NCBI RefSeq assembly: GCF_021083305.1
Contig: NZ_JAJFAY010000003.1
Location: 310,001-374,000, forward strand
Direction of reading: 5' to 3'
DNA from: Haladaptatus sp. DYF46
GTDB lineage: Archaea > Halobacteriota > Halobacteria > Halobacteriales > Haladaptataceae
DNA: 64,000 nucleotides
The notes beneath the pieces are model-generated. The model ran no database searches. It saw only the letters and a program-made list of their open reading frames with translations, and was not told the origin of the DNA. Shown one piece after another: positions 39,123-46,808 of this stretch (within the stretch, counting starts at the first letter, position 1; each line of letters begins with the position of its first letter). The position numbers were made by a program, and so were the translations under genes.

Positions 39123-39913
39123 GCGTCGAACTCGCGATACTGCTCGACGACGAGTCGTTTCAGGAGTGGCAACGGCGTGCCGTAACACGCCTCCTCGAGG
39201 ACTCCGACCTCGACGTAAGCGTCTCGTTAGTCGTCGTGAACGAGCACTCCGAATCCCCGTCGATGTCGGAGCGGGTTCGAACCTTCGTTCGCGATCTGTC
39301 GCTCTGGCACTGCGTCGTCGCGTCGCGTCTCATCGACAGAACTGTTTCCGGCCCCCCGTACTACGAGCGGCGCACCTCGCTCGAAGACGCCATCGACCTC
39401 TCGGACGTGACCGTCCGTCGGTGTCATCCGAATCCCGCCCCCGACTTCGGAAACGAACTCCCCGACGACGTCGTCGAGCGTCTCTCGGACGTGGACATCG
39501 CCGTCCGGTTCGGATTCGGGATACTGAAGGGCGATGCGCTCACCGCTCCCACTCACGGCGTCCTCAGCTACCATCACGGCGACGTGACGCGGTATCGAGG
39601 GCGACCGGCCGGGTTCTACGAGTTCGTCGACGGACGACCGTCGGCCGGGATAACCGTCCAGAAACTGACGGAGCAACTCGACGCCGGAACCGTCGCCGCC
39701 ACCGCTCACCGCGATATTTCGGACGCGCAGTCGTTGCGGGAGGTCCAAGAGGAACTGTTCGTCGCTTCGCCGCCGCTGCTCGCCGAGGCGGTCGAACGAC
39801 TCGTAAACGATGACCTGCCGGAACAACCGGCGTCCCTCGGTCCGGTTTACACGACACCCGATGCTCGGTCGGTTCTCGCGTACTGCCGTCTGCGGCTAGA
39901 GAACTCCGTTTAG
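39119..39913 (+). CDS. Formyltransferase-like protein
   Basis: 264 residues, GTG start at 39119 overlapping the TGA of the deacetylase gene (four-base GTGA overlap), so both are translationally coupled. The second half holds the formyltransferase segment HGVLSYHHGDVTRYRGRPAG, similar to the H-x-S-x-L-P-x-Y-R-G motif of methionyl-tRNA formyltransferase and ArnA, and AGITVQKLTEQLDAGTV. The N-terminal half is atypical (EWQRRAVTRLLEDSDL, SVSLVVVNEHSES). Expected cofactor: N10-formyl-tetrahydrofolate. Acceptor is probably an amino sugar, by analogy with ArnA and by linkage; not shown. Confidence 0.82.
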   Translation: MSVELAILLDDESFQEWQRRAVTRLLEDSDLDVSVSLVVVNEHSESPSMSERVRTFVRDLSLWHCVVASRLIDRTVSGPPYYERRTSLEDAIDLSDVTVRRCHPNPAPDFGNELPDDVVERLSDVDIAVRFGFGILKGDALTAPTHGVLSYHHGDVTRYRGRPAGFYEFVDGRPSAGITVQKLTEQLDAGTVAATAHRDISDAQSLREVQEELFVASPPLLAEAVERLVNDDLPEQPASLGPVYTTPDARSVLAYCRLRLENSV

Positions 39914-40123
39914 CCGTTTTTTGTCCTCGATTCTACGCGGGGACTCCGGAGGGAACGCCAATCGGAATTGGGCGATGGTATATCTTGGCTCCTCGAAAGC
40001 GGTACGGTAGTGACACGAGCTACCAACGCCGGGGCGGGATGACGCCGTTCGTCCCGCACGACCGATCGCCGGTGGTGTGGAGAAATCCACTATCTTTTCC
40101 GGTAACGCCCTCCAAGTCACCGT

Positions 40124-40780
40124 ATGCGATATCTAACGGTTCTCATCGAACCGAACGGCGGCAGTGCATTCCACCCGCTCGGGGGGCGGTTGACGGATGA
40201 CCCGTCTATCGAGCGGAGAGCGATTCATCATATCGAACTCCTCGACGATGATACCGTGCTGTCGTTCGCCGAGGCGAGCGGCAGTCAGGAACGATATAAG
40301 CGGATTATGGAGTCTTCCCCCCACGTCGATGAGTATCTCGTCTCCGGCGATGATCGTTGGATGGCTGTGAGTCGATTCGACCCGACGGACGGGTCTCGTC
40401 GGGCGCTGGAACTACAACGGGACTCACGTCTGGTGATCGATACGCCGATTTTCTTCACGTCCACCGATTCTCTCACGGTAACGTGCTTAGGGGACGACGC
40501 AACGTTCGAACAGCTGTTCGAAGATGTCGACGACGTAGAATCCATCTCCATCGAGATTCTCGAAATGGGTGAGTACGAACCCGACGAATCCTCGTTCAGC
40601 AGGATGTTCACGTCTCGGCAAGAGGAGGTGTTGGAGGTGGCAGTCGAACTGGGATACTATGCCGTCCCCCGCCGAGCGACGCTTCAGGAGGTCGCCGATA
40701 TCGTCGGTATCGCCCCGACGACGGCGAGTGAGCACCTTCGGAAAGTCGAGGAACGGGTTTTCAGCGAAATCGTTCGGTGA
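40124..40780 (+). CDS. Bat-like (HTH_10) transcriptional regulator
   Basis: 218 residues. C-terminal HTH_10 domain (about 160-218): SFSRMFTSRQEEVLEVAVELGYYAVPRRATLQEVADIVGIAPTTASEHLRKVEERVF. The N-terminal half (MRYLTVLIEPNGGSAFHPLG) is a ligand- or signal-sensing domain typical of the family, without the cysteine cluster of the regulator at 33531. It stands upstream of the alpha/beta hydrolase on the same strand. Confidence 0.92.
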   Translation: MRYLTVLIEPNGGSAFHPLGGRLTDDPSIERRAIHHIELLDDDTVLSFAEASGSQERYKRIMESSPHVDEYLVSGDDRWMAVSRFDPTDGSRRALELQRDSRLVIDTPIFFTSTDSLTVTCLGDDATFEQLFEDVDDVESISIEILEMGEYEPDESSFSRMFTSRQEEVLEVAVELGYYAVPRRATLQEVADIVGIAPTTASEHLRKVEERVFSEIVR

Positions 40781-40983
40781 TTTGTTTCGGACCTCCAAAA
40801 CACGCGTGGCGTACTGCTTCGCCGTGATATTCGGTCTTTCGTACGCGACACGGGTTCGTTTCGATCTATTTCGGGTGCGCGATTCGGTGCGAGCCGAGGT
40901 GTTTAAAAGTAACCCTCTGGCTGCGGCAGTAACCATATTCGACTCCGTCGTCAATATTCATTCGAACTTACAGTTCCGCTTTC

Positions 40984-41922
40984 GTGGCACAACTCCCGTC
41001 CGGTCGTCGTTCCGAGCCAATACCGATGATGTACACGAAGACAAATCCGACCACCGATGCATCGTTACTCGCCGGTCACGGCGTTGAATCCACTTATCGC
41101 GAGGTCAACGGCATCCAACTACATGTCGTGGCCGCGGGCGACCCCGGCGCCCCATTGGTCGTTTTACTGCACGGGCATCCCGACTTCTGGTACGGCTGGC
41201 GCTCCCAGTTGATTTCGCTCGCCGAAGCCGGTTTCCGTGTGGTCGTCCCCGACCAGCGGGGCTGCAATCTGAGCGAGGCTCCCGACGGAATCGATGCCTA
41301 TCGGCAATCGGAGCTATCGGCCGACGTTCGCGAACTGATTCACAGCGAAGGCCGGGAATCGGCCCACGTCGTCGGACACGACTTCGGCGGGTTCGTCGCT
41401 TGGAACTTAGCACTCCGAGAGCCATCGATGGTCGACCGTCTCGGGATATTAAACGTCCCACATCCGACGGTATATCGAAACACCTTGCGAGCTAGTCCCC
41501 AACAGATCGTCCGGAGCTGGTACGTGTGGTTTTATCAGTTGCCGAAGCTACCCGAATGGGCGCTGAGTCGGAACGATATGGAGAACATGGTCGACTCCCT
41601 CGAAATAACGTCGAATCCCGATACGTTCGACGAAGAAACTATCGATCGATATCTGGCGGCGTGGCGCCACACCGGCGTCGGTCCACGGGTAAACTGGTAT
41701 CGTGGGTTCCGCCGCTCGGAACGCCCGTCACGCGACACCGTTACTCAGCCGACGCTGATCTGTTGGGGGGAAGACGACATCGCGCTCCTCCCCTCGATGG
41801 CCGAAAAAAGCGTCGAACACTGTGAGAACGGTCGATTACGGATGTTCCCTGGCGCTTCCCATTGGGTGCAGCACGACGAGCGCGAGGAAGTAACCGAAGC
41901 GCTGCTCCGTCACCTCTCTTGA
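40984..41922 (+). CDS. Alpha/beta hydrolase, epoxide-hydrolase-like
   Basis: 312 residues from GTG at 40984; a CAATATT box centred near 40956 is 28 bases upstream and supports this start, though an ATG at 41026 is also plausible. Motifs: LLHGHPDFWYGWRSQL (oxyanion HGxP), VVPDQRGCNLSE, VGHDFGGFVAW with an aspartate nucleophile, CWGEDDIALLP with the acid, and GASHWVQHDE with the catalytic His. An Asp nucleophile together with HGHPDFW points to epoxide hydrolases or haloalkane dehalogenases. Substrate unknown. Confidence 0.92.
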   Translation: MAQLPSGRRSEPIPMMYTKTNPTTDASLLAGHGVESTYREVNGIQLHVVAAGDPGAPLVVLLHGHPDFWYGWRSQLISLAEAGFRVVVPDQRGCNLSEAPDGIDAYRQSELSADVRELIHSEGRESAHVVGHDFGGFVAWNLALREPSMVDRLGILNVPHPTVYRNTLRASPQQIVRSWYVWFYQLPKLPEWALSRNDMENMVDSLEITSNPDTFDEETIDRYLAAWRHTGVGPRVNWYRGFRRSERPSRDTVTQPTLICWGEDDIALLPSMAEKSVEHCENGRLRMFPGASHWVQHDEREEVTEALLRHLS

Positions 41923-42066
41923 CGTTCCCTCCACTGTAACGAGCATTTTCGACCGTGTTGGTAACAATCCGGGAGAATTGGACCACGCTCCGAAACGTGC
42001 GGAGTCTCCCCTTCGAACTGTGACTACCACATCTCCGGGCCGAAGATATAGCGACGTACGGTTGAT

Positions 42067-43278
42067 TTACTCCGTTTCCGGCCGAAACCGTTCGTGGTAC
42101 GCCACGGCGTCGTGTCCCTTGTCTCCCTGAAACGGCTTGATGTGACCGCCGACGATGTGCAGGACGCCGTCGATCACGCCGTCCGCAGCACCCACTCGGA
42201 TGTGCGACGCTTTCGGAAGGTCCGTGTGGAACTCGTCGTTCACGGGGTCATAGCGGTGGCAGAACACCCGATAGCTGTCCATCGTGTACCCTCCCCGCGT
42301 GAAGAGGCCGTGCGAGAGGAACACCTGCCCGTCGATGACCGGGTTCGTGTTCGCCGAGTACATGCCCGGGAGCGGCGTCCGCCGCATCGCCGTTACCTCG
42401 CCAGTGTGCGGGTCGATTCGGACGTTCGAGTCCGTCGGCCCGCTGTTTCCGCGCCAGCCACCGATGGCGTAAATCGCGGGTCCGTCGTCGTCGGTGACCA
42501 ACGCGATGGACGACCATCGCTTCGCTTCTGCCAATCGTGTGAAGTCGTCGTCCACGATCCGGAAGCGCTCGGGGTCGAACGTCCAAACGCGGTACTCGTC
42601 GTAGGCACCCACGCTCCCGTACGGCGCGCCGTGATTCGTGGCGGTATCACGCGTGCTCACGTCCGTTCCGCCGGAGACGCAGTAGATGAGGCCGTCCTCG
42701 GGATTGTACACCCCGCGCATTCCGAAATTTCGGTACGGACACCGACGGTCCATCGTTTCGGTCAGGTTCTCCCACCCGTCGTCGGGTCGGAACACGAATA
42801 TCTCGTTCGACGGCGGTTCGCCGGTTTCGTACGGGCTGTCGGCGGGCGCGCCGCCGAAACTGAAGAGCGCGTCCTCGGTGGCAACCCCGGCGTTCCCCCA
42901 CAGTGCCCGTGGGAGGTCCGCTTCGCGGCTCCACTCCTCCGTCGCCGCGTCGAAGGCGTACGTCCGTGCGACCGCGGCGAGCCCCTGGTCCGATTCGATA
43001 CCGCCGAACGCGTACAGCGTTCCGTCGATGACGCCGCTCCCGACGTCGCTCTGTGGCGTCGGGAGCGGCGCGGCGGTCGACCAACCGAGACGGTTCGACC
43101 GGTCCGTGGTGGTCGTCTCGGTTTCCTTTTCTGCCGTAGCGGTCGTGGTCGTCTCGGTCGTGGTGGTTTCCGTTTTCGTCCTCGGGGCGTCTCGCCGTTC
43201 GGTGTTACAGCCCGCTATCCCGACGGCGACACCCGCTCCCACCGCCTGCAGGAAACGGCGTCTGGAACGCATCGACAT
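42067..43278 (-). CDS. Kelch-repeat Tat lipoprotein
   Basis: 403 residues from the ATG at 43278 (MSMRSRRRFLQAVGAGVAVG). Tat motif SRRRFLQ plus lipobox AGIAGC at about residue 23; a long Thr-rich linker (residues about 30-62) follows, as in haloarchaeal surface lipoproteins. Repeated kelch strands are clear: GTLYAFGGIES, ALFSFGGAPAD, IYCVSGGTDVS, PAIYAIGGWRG, and VLHIVGGHIKP, which would form a beta-propeller of about six blades. Likely binds a surface ligand or acts as a scaffold. Confidence 0.85.
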   Translation of the reverse strand: MSMRSRRRFLQAVGAGVAVGIAGCNTERRDAPRTKTETTTTETTTTATAEKETETTTTDRSNRLGWSTAAPLPTPQSDVGSGVIDGTLYAFGGIESDQGLAAVARTYAFDAATEEWSREADLPRALWGNAGVATEDALFSFGGAPADSPYETGEPPSNEIFVFRPDDGWENLTETMDRRCPYRNFGMRGVYNPEDGLIYCVSGGTDVSTRDTATNHGAPYGSVGAYDEYRVWTFDPERFRIVDDDFTRLAEAKRWSSIALVTDDDGPAIYAIGGWRGNSGPTDSNVRIDPHTGEVTAMRRTPLPGMYSANTNPVIDGQVFLSHGLFTRGGYTMDSYRVFCHRYDPVNDEFHTDLPKASHIRVGAADGVIDGVLHIVGGHIKPFQGDKGHDAVAYHERFRPETE

Positions 43279-43518
43279 ATACACCGAGTGATGTGCATTG
43301 ACCGTTTCGATTTTTACCGTTCCGAATTGAAATTAATGCTGAAACTAGCGGGACGAGTTGATTTAATTTTTGAACATCGACGATATCTGCGTGTAACTCC
43401 CAGAATGTCCCGACGATGAACGGACGGTCGATGACGGGGAACTGCAAGAACTATCGTCGATTTCGTTTCGGTTATCAATCCTTTTCGCGCCAAATGGATC
43501 GCTCGATTACTGCGGTCG

Positions 43519-43899
43519 CTACGGAGCGTGTCCCGTGACGTTTTCGTGATCCGATTCGATTTCCTGCCGACCCAGGTGCGTGATTTTATAGAACGTTTGT
43601 CGACCGTCGGCACCTTCCGGGGCACCGGTTCGGCCGACGAGACCGGCGTCTATCAGTTGTCCTATGTGGTGGGTGAGGTCGAAACTCGGGTCGTCGATGG
43701 CGTCCGCGAGCGCCTTGCGCGAGAGTTCCTCGCGCTCGTAGAGGAGAAAGAGCACGGAGTAGCGCCGCGCGTCGCCGAGGGCCGCTTTGCGTGCGACGTG
43801 GTCGGCGAGGGTGCCGAAACTGTCGTCGAACAGCCGTTGGTCCACGTACCCTTCGATGTCCCGTTCGTCGTCCGGGGTCGGTGTCGATTCTGCGGCCAT
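43519..43899 (-). CDS. ArsR-like winged-helix transcriptional regulator
   Basis: 126 residues from the ATG at 43899 (MAAESTPTPDDERDIEGYVD). Winged helix in residues about 45-115: ALGDARRYSVLFLLYEREELSRKALADAIDDPSFDLTHHIGQLIDAGLVGRTGAPEGADGRQTFYKITHLGRQEIE. An acidic N-terminal tail precedes it. No metal-binding cysteine pair is seen, so it is not a classical metal sensor. Target unknown; divergent from the next gene at 44037. Confidence 0.87.
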   Translation of the reverse strand: MAAESTPTPDDERDIEGYVDQRLFDDSFGTLADHVARKAALGDARRYSVLFLLYEREELSRKALADAIDDPSFDLTHHIGQLIDAGLVGRTGAPEGADGRQTFYKITHLGRQEIESDHENVTGHAP

Positions 43900-44036
43900 G
43901 ACGGATGTACCTAGAACGCCGGGGTACATCAGCCTACCGATTACACCGAATTTTTTCTTTGTTTTCCAATGCCATTTTTCGACTGTCGATTACGCTGTCG
44001 ATAGCTATTTCCTCGCCTCCCCGAAACCACGAATAA

Positions 44037-44798
44037 ATGTTCGACGGAGAGACGAACTTTCGGTACGACGGTCGGCCGATAGCCGACATCTTGGCGGAGC
44101 AGGCCCCGACTCCGCCGAACTTCGGAAGTCACAACGATTTCACGGTGTACGTGATGGGTCCTTACACCGCGTTCAGTGCGGCCTACGCCTACGACGACGG
44201 CGACGAACTGAAGACGCCGTTTCAGGACGATCCGCTGTTCGACCCCGACCGCCACGTCACCGACGACGGCCGGGGGGACATGGAACTCGCGCTCCGCGAC
44301 TTCTGTCGGGAACTCCGCGAACGCCACGACTGCCGGGCGTTCATCGCCACCGACATCGACATCCCGACACACGAACAGGCGGGCGAAGCGAACGCGGCGG
44401 GTGACGCCGCCGGAGGAATGGACCCGCTCGCCCAGTCCGTCGCGTTCGCGGCCCACAGCGACGCCGTGTTGTTCCTGTTCACGCGGGGCGGCCTCACGAC
44501 CGGCGTCGGCACCGAAACCGGCGGAATTCTCGGGGAGTTCCATCTCCGGCGGGGCAACCCCGCGACGACGCACAAACCCGGCCAGCGAATCAGCCTGTAT
44601 CTGGACGAGACGTTCAGCAGCGCGACGGTGAACGAACTTCCTTACGGCTACGACGTGCAGTACGACGGTTTCCGGACGAAACGCGGCCTCCACGACAAGG
44701 TGCGAACCTGGCTCGACGGCATCGACCGCGAAGCGCGCGATACCGATTTGCCCGTGTTCATCACCGGGGATACCTACGCACCGGAATCGAACGAGTAG
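44037..44798 (+). CDS. Nucleoside-deoxyribosyltransferase-like protein (DUF7509-like)
   Basis: 253 residues. A Rossmann-like start FTVYVMGPYTAFSAAYAY, then a helix-rich region DMELALRDFCRELRERHDCRAFIATDIDIPTH, and HSDAVLFLFTRGGLTTGVGTETGGILGEFHL. The G-P-Y near the first strand and the acidic residue after GxGTE-GGI resemble nucleoside 2-deoxyribosyltransferase folds, which cleave or exchange N-glycosidic bonds. Confident assignment needs a profile search. Divergent from the winged-helix regulator (137 bases between starts), which may control it. Confidence 0.65.
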   Translation: MFDGETNFRYDGRPIADILAEQAPTPPNFGSHNDFTVYVMGPYTAFSAAYAYDDGDELKTPFQDDPLFDPDRHVTDDGRGDMELALRDFCRELRERHDCRAFIATDIDIPTHEQAGEANAAGDAAGGMDPLAQSVAFAAHSDAVLFLFTRGGLTTGVGTETGGILGEFHLRRGNPATTHKPGQRISLYLDETFSSATVNELPYGYDVQYDGFRTKRGLHDKVRTWLDGIDREARDTDLPVFITGDTYAPESNE

Positions 44799-45186
44799 CG
44801 CGACGCCAAAGATGACTCGTCCGCTCGCTCACCCGTGTTTGGTCTCGCGTATTTCGATTTTCCACGGTGGCGCGCGCTGGCAGAACGGCGCGGCCAGCCA
44901 TCGTCCGCGTCGTCCTGTTGAAGCGTGCGAGGTCTTCGTGAGTGACGAAGGAACGAACGAATGGCTCGTCAGAGCGAAGCTCTGACGGCGGATGAGCACC
45001 GGAGGCCGAAGGCCGAGAAGCGCAATCGGTTGGGGAGGGAGTGGTGCGGTAGTGGTGCGGTAGCGGTGCGGTCGTTTGCCGTCCGTATTCGCAGTCACAC
45101 CGCAATCGCACTCGATAGCGGCCGTAGCGGAAGTTTTCGTGGCCTTCATAACCGAACTTCACGTGGACTCGGTCCTCGAACTCCCG
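44799..45186. other. Gene-free stretch with hairpin-rich repeat-like sequence
   Basis: 388 bases without a credible gene. It contains the hairpin TCAGAGC - GAA - GCTCTGA (about 44968-44984), a stretch GTGAGTGACGAAGGAACGAA, and a tandem repeat of GTGGTGCGGTA (three copies, 45041-45072). Such sequences occur as dispersed elements between haloarchaeal genes; no mobility gene is present. Confidence 0.45.
45041..45072. repeat. GTGGTGCGGTA tandem repeat
   Basis: Three consecutive 11-base copies, the third beginning GCGGTGCGGT. Too short to assign a role. Confidence 0.75.
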
Positions 45187-46632
45187 CTACTTCGCCTTCA
45201 GGTTGTGGACCACGTCCAACCGCTCTTCGATTTCGGCGGTCGGTTCGATGGCCTCCCGAATCGCGTCGGCCGGTTTGTACGCCATCGGCGCTTCGTCGCG
45301 GACCGACTCGACCACCGATTCGGAGTAGATGCCGTCCATCGCCTCGTCGAACTCCTCCATCGAAATCGTCTCGAAGGCGTCGCCGCGACTCATCGTCCGG
45401 CCCGCGCCGTGCGGGGCCGTCGAGTGGTACTCCTCGTTGCCCTTTCCGCGGGCGATGACGGACCCGTCGGCCATGTTGAACGGGACGACGAGTCGCTGGC
45501 CCTCGCGGGCGGGCGTCGCGCCCTTTCGAATCGTCATGTCGCGGAAGTCAATGTAGTTGTGCGTCGATTGGAAGCGCTCGACCGGTTCGACGCCGAGCGC
45601 GTCGCATATCGCGTCGCTCATCAGTTCGCGGTTCCAGCGGGCGTACTGCTGGGCGAACAGCATGTCCACGTAGTAGCCGTGTGCTTCCCGTCCGTCCAGC
45701 CAATCGAGGTCGTCGCGGTCCTCGTCGGGGCGGAGGTTCGCCCCGGAGAGCGTATCGAAGGCGTCCTCGATGTCGCCGCCGTCGAAAGCCTCCCGGACGC
45801 GTTCCGCTCGGATGTGTGACTCGCCCATGCCGCCCGTGACCCACGTGAAAATCTCGCCGTCGCCCGCGGTTGCGGGGTCGAACTTGAGAAACTCCTCGTA
45901 GCCGTCCGGAATCGCATCCCGGATTTGGTCGGCGGCGCGGTAGTCCGAGGCGCGCCCCTGCCAGTGCTCGGCGACGGCCTTGCCGAGGTAGCGCGACCCG
46001 CTGTGGATGACGAGCCAGAAGTCGCCCGACTCCCGCCCGCGTGCGAACTCCACGAAGTGGTTTCCGCCGCCGAGCGTCCCGGCGCTCTTGATGACGTAAC
46101 CCATCCCCTGTCGCTGTCCGGCGAGGACGCGCTCACAGAGCGTCTTGAAGTACGCCTCGCCGTAGCCGTCGAAGTCGAACGAGATGGGGTCGATGTCCCG
46201 ACCGAAGCGCTCCCGGTAGGCGGCGTCGAATCCCTCGAACACCTCGTTCGCTCGCTCGAAGGGGAACTCGTTCACGAGGTGCGGCGCGTCGTCGTAGTCG
46301 TGAACCTCGCGGCCCATCGGAACGACGTCGCGGACGCGCCGTTCGCGCTCCGCATCCGCGAGGGGGAGGTCGTCGCCGAGGTTCGTGGCACACATTCCGC
46401 AACCGACGTCCACGCCGACGATGTTCGGCACCACGCGGTCCGGGAGCGGCATCGTGAACCCAATGGGCGCACCCGCACCCCAGTGGGTGTCGGGCATTAT
46501 CCGCACCGGTTCGGTGAACGCGGGATGGTCGATGAGTTCCCGGATTTGGGCCAAACAGCCCGACTCGACGAGGCGTTCGTCTTCGACCATCACGCGGGCG
46601 TTCGTCCGTGACCCGTTCAACTCGATAGGCAT
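45187..46632 (-). CDS. rtcB: RtcB-family RNA ligase
   Basis: 481 residues. RtcB joins 2',3'-cyclic phosphate to 5'-OH RNA ends with GTP and Mn2+, as in tRNA splicing or repair. Motifs: VVPNIVGVDVGCGM with the metal-binding Asp and Cys, TLGGGNHFVEF, VIHSGSR, GNEEYHSTAPHGAGRTMSR with the guanylylated histidine region. The N-terminal strand MPIELNGSR and GRDIDPISFDFDG inserts give a longer form than some RtcBs, close to bacterial-type RtcB2; sister form in archaea cannot be excluded. Convergent or divergent with lonB only through a 176-base gap (starts facing away). Confidence 0.93.
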   Translation of the reverse strand: MPIELNGSRTNARVMVEDERLVESGCLAQIRELIDHPAFTEPVRIMPDTHWGAGAPIGFTMPLPDRVVPNIVGVDVGCGMCATNLGDDLPLADAERERRVRDVVPMGREVHDYDDAPHLVNEFPFERANEVFEGFDAAYRERFGRDIDPISFDFDGYGEAYFKTLCERVLAGQRQGMGYVIKSAGTLGGGNHFVEFARGRESGDFWLVIHSGSRYLGKAVAEHWQGRASDYRAADQIRDAIPDGYEEFLKFDPATAGDGEIFTWVTGGMGESHIRAERVREAFDGGDIEDAFDTLSGANLRPDEDRDDLDWLDGREAHGYYVDMLFAQQYARWNRELMSDAICDALGVEPVERFQSTHNYIDFRDMTIRKGATPAREGQRLVVPFNMADGSVIARGKGNEEYHSTAPHGAGRTMSRGDAFETISMEEFDEAMDGIYSESVVESVRDEAPMAYKPADAIREAIEPTAEIEERLDVVHNLKAK

Positions 46633-46808
46633 TCTCTATCCGATTCGAAACGTCGCATCGCCATCAAGGTAGCTGAGGTGTGTCACCACGTCCCTCCCGT
46701 CTCGAAGTCGGGGTCGCTCACGACTCAATAAAAGTATCAACGAAACACCACTCCTTTCAGAAAGTATATCTGTCGTCGTTACGGATATTATATCAACGAT
46801 ATTGTAGT

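Noticed and set aside
45118..45186. Possible tRNA or RNA gene near rtcB
   Set aside because: No cloverleaf could be drawn; only simple GC-rich sequence is seen.
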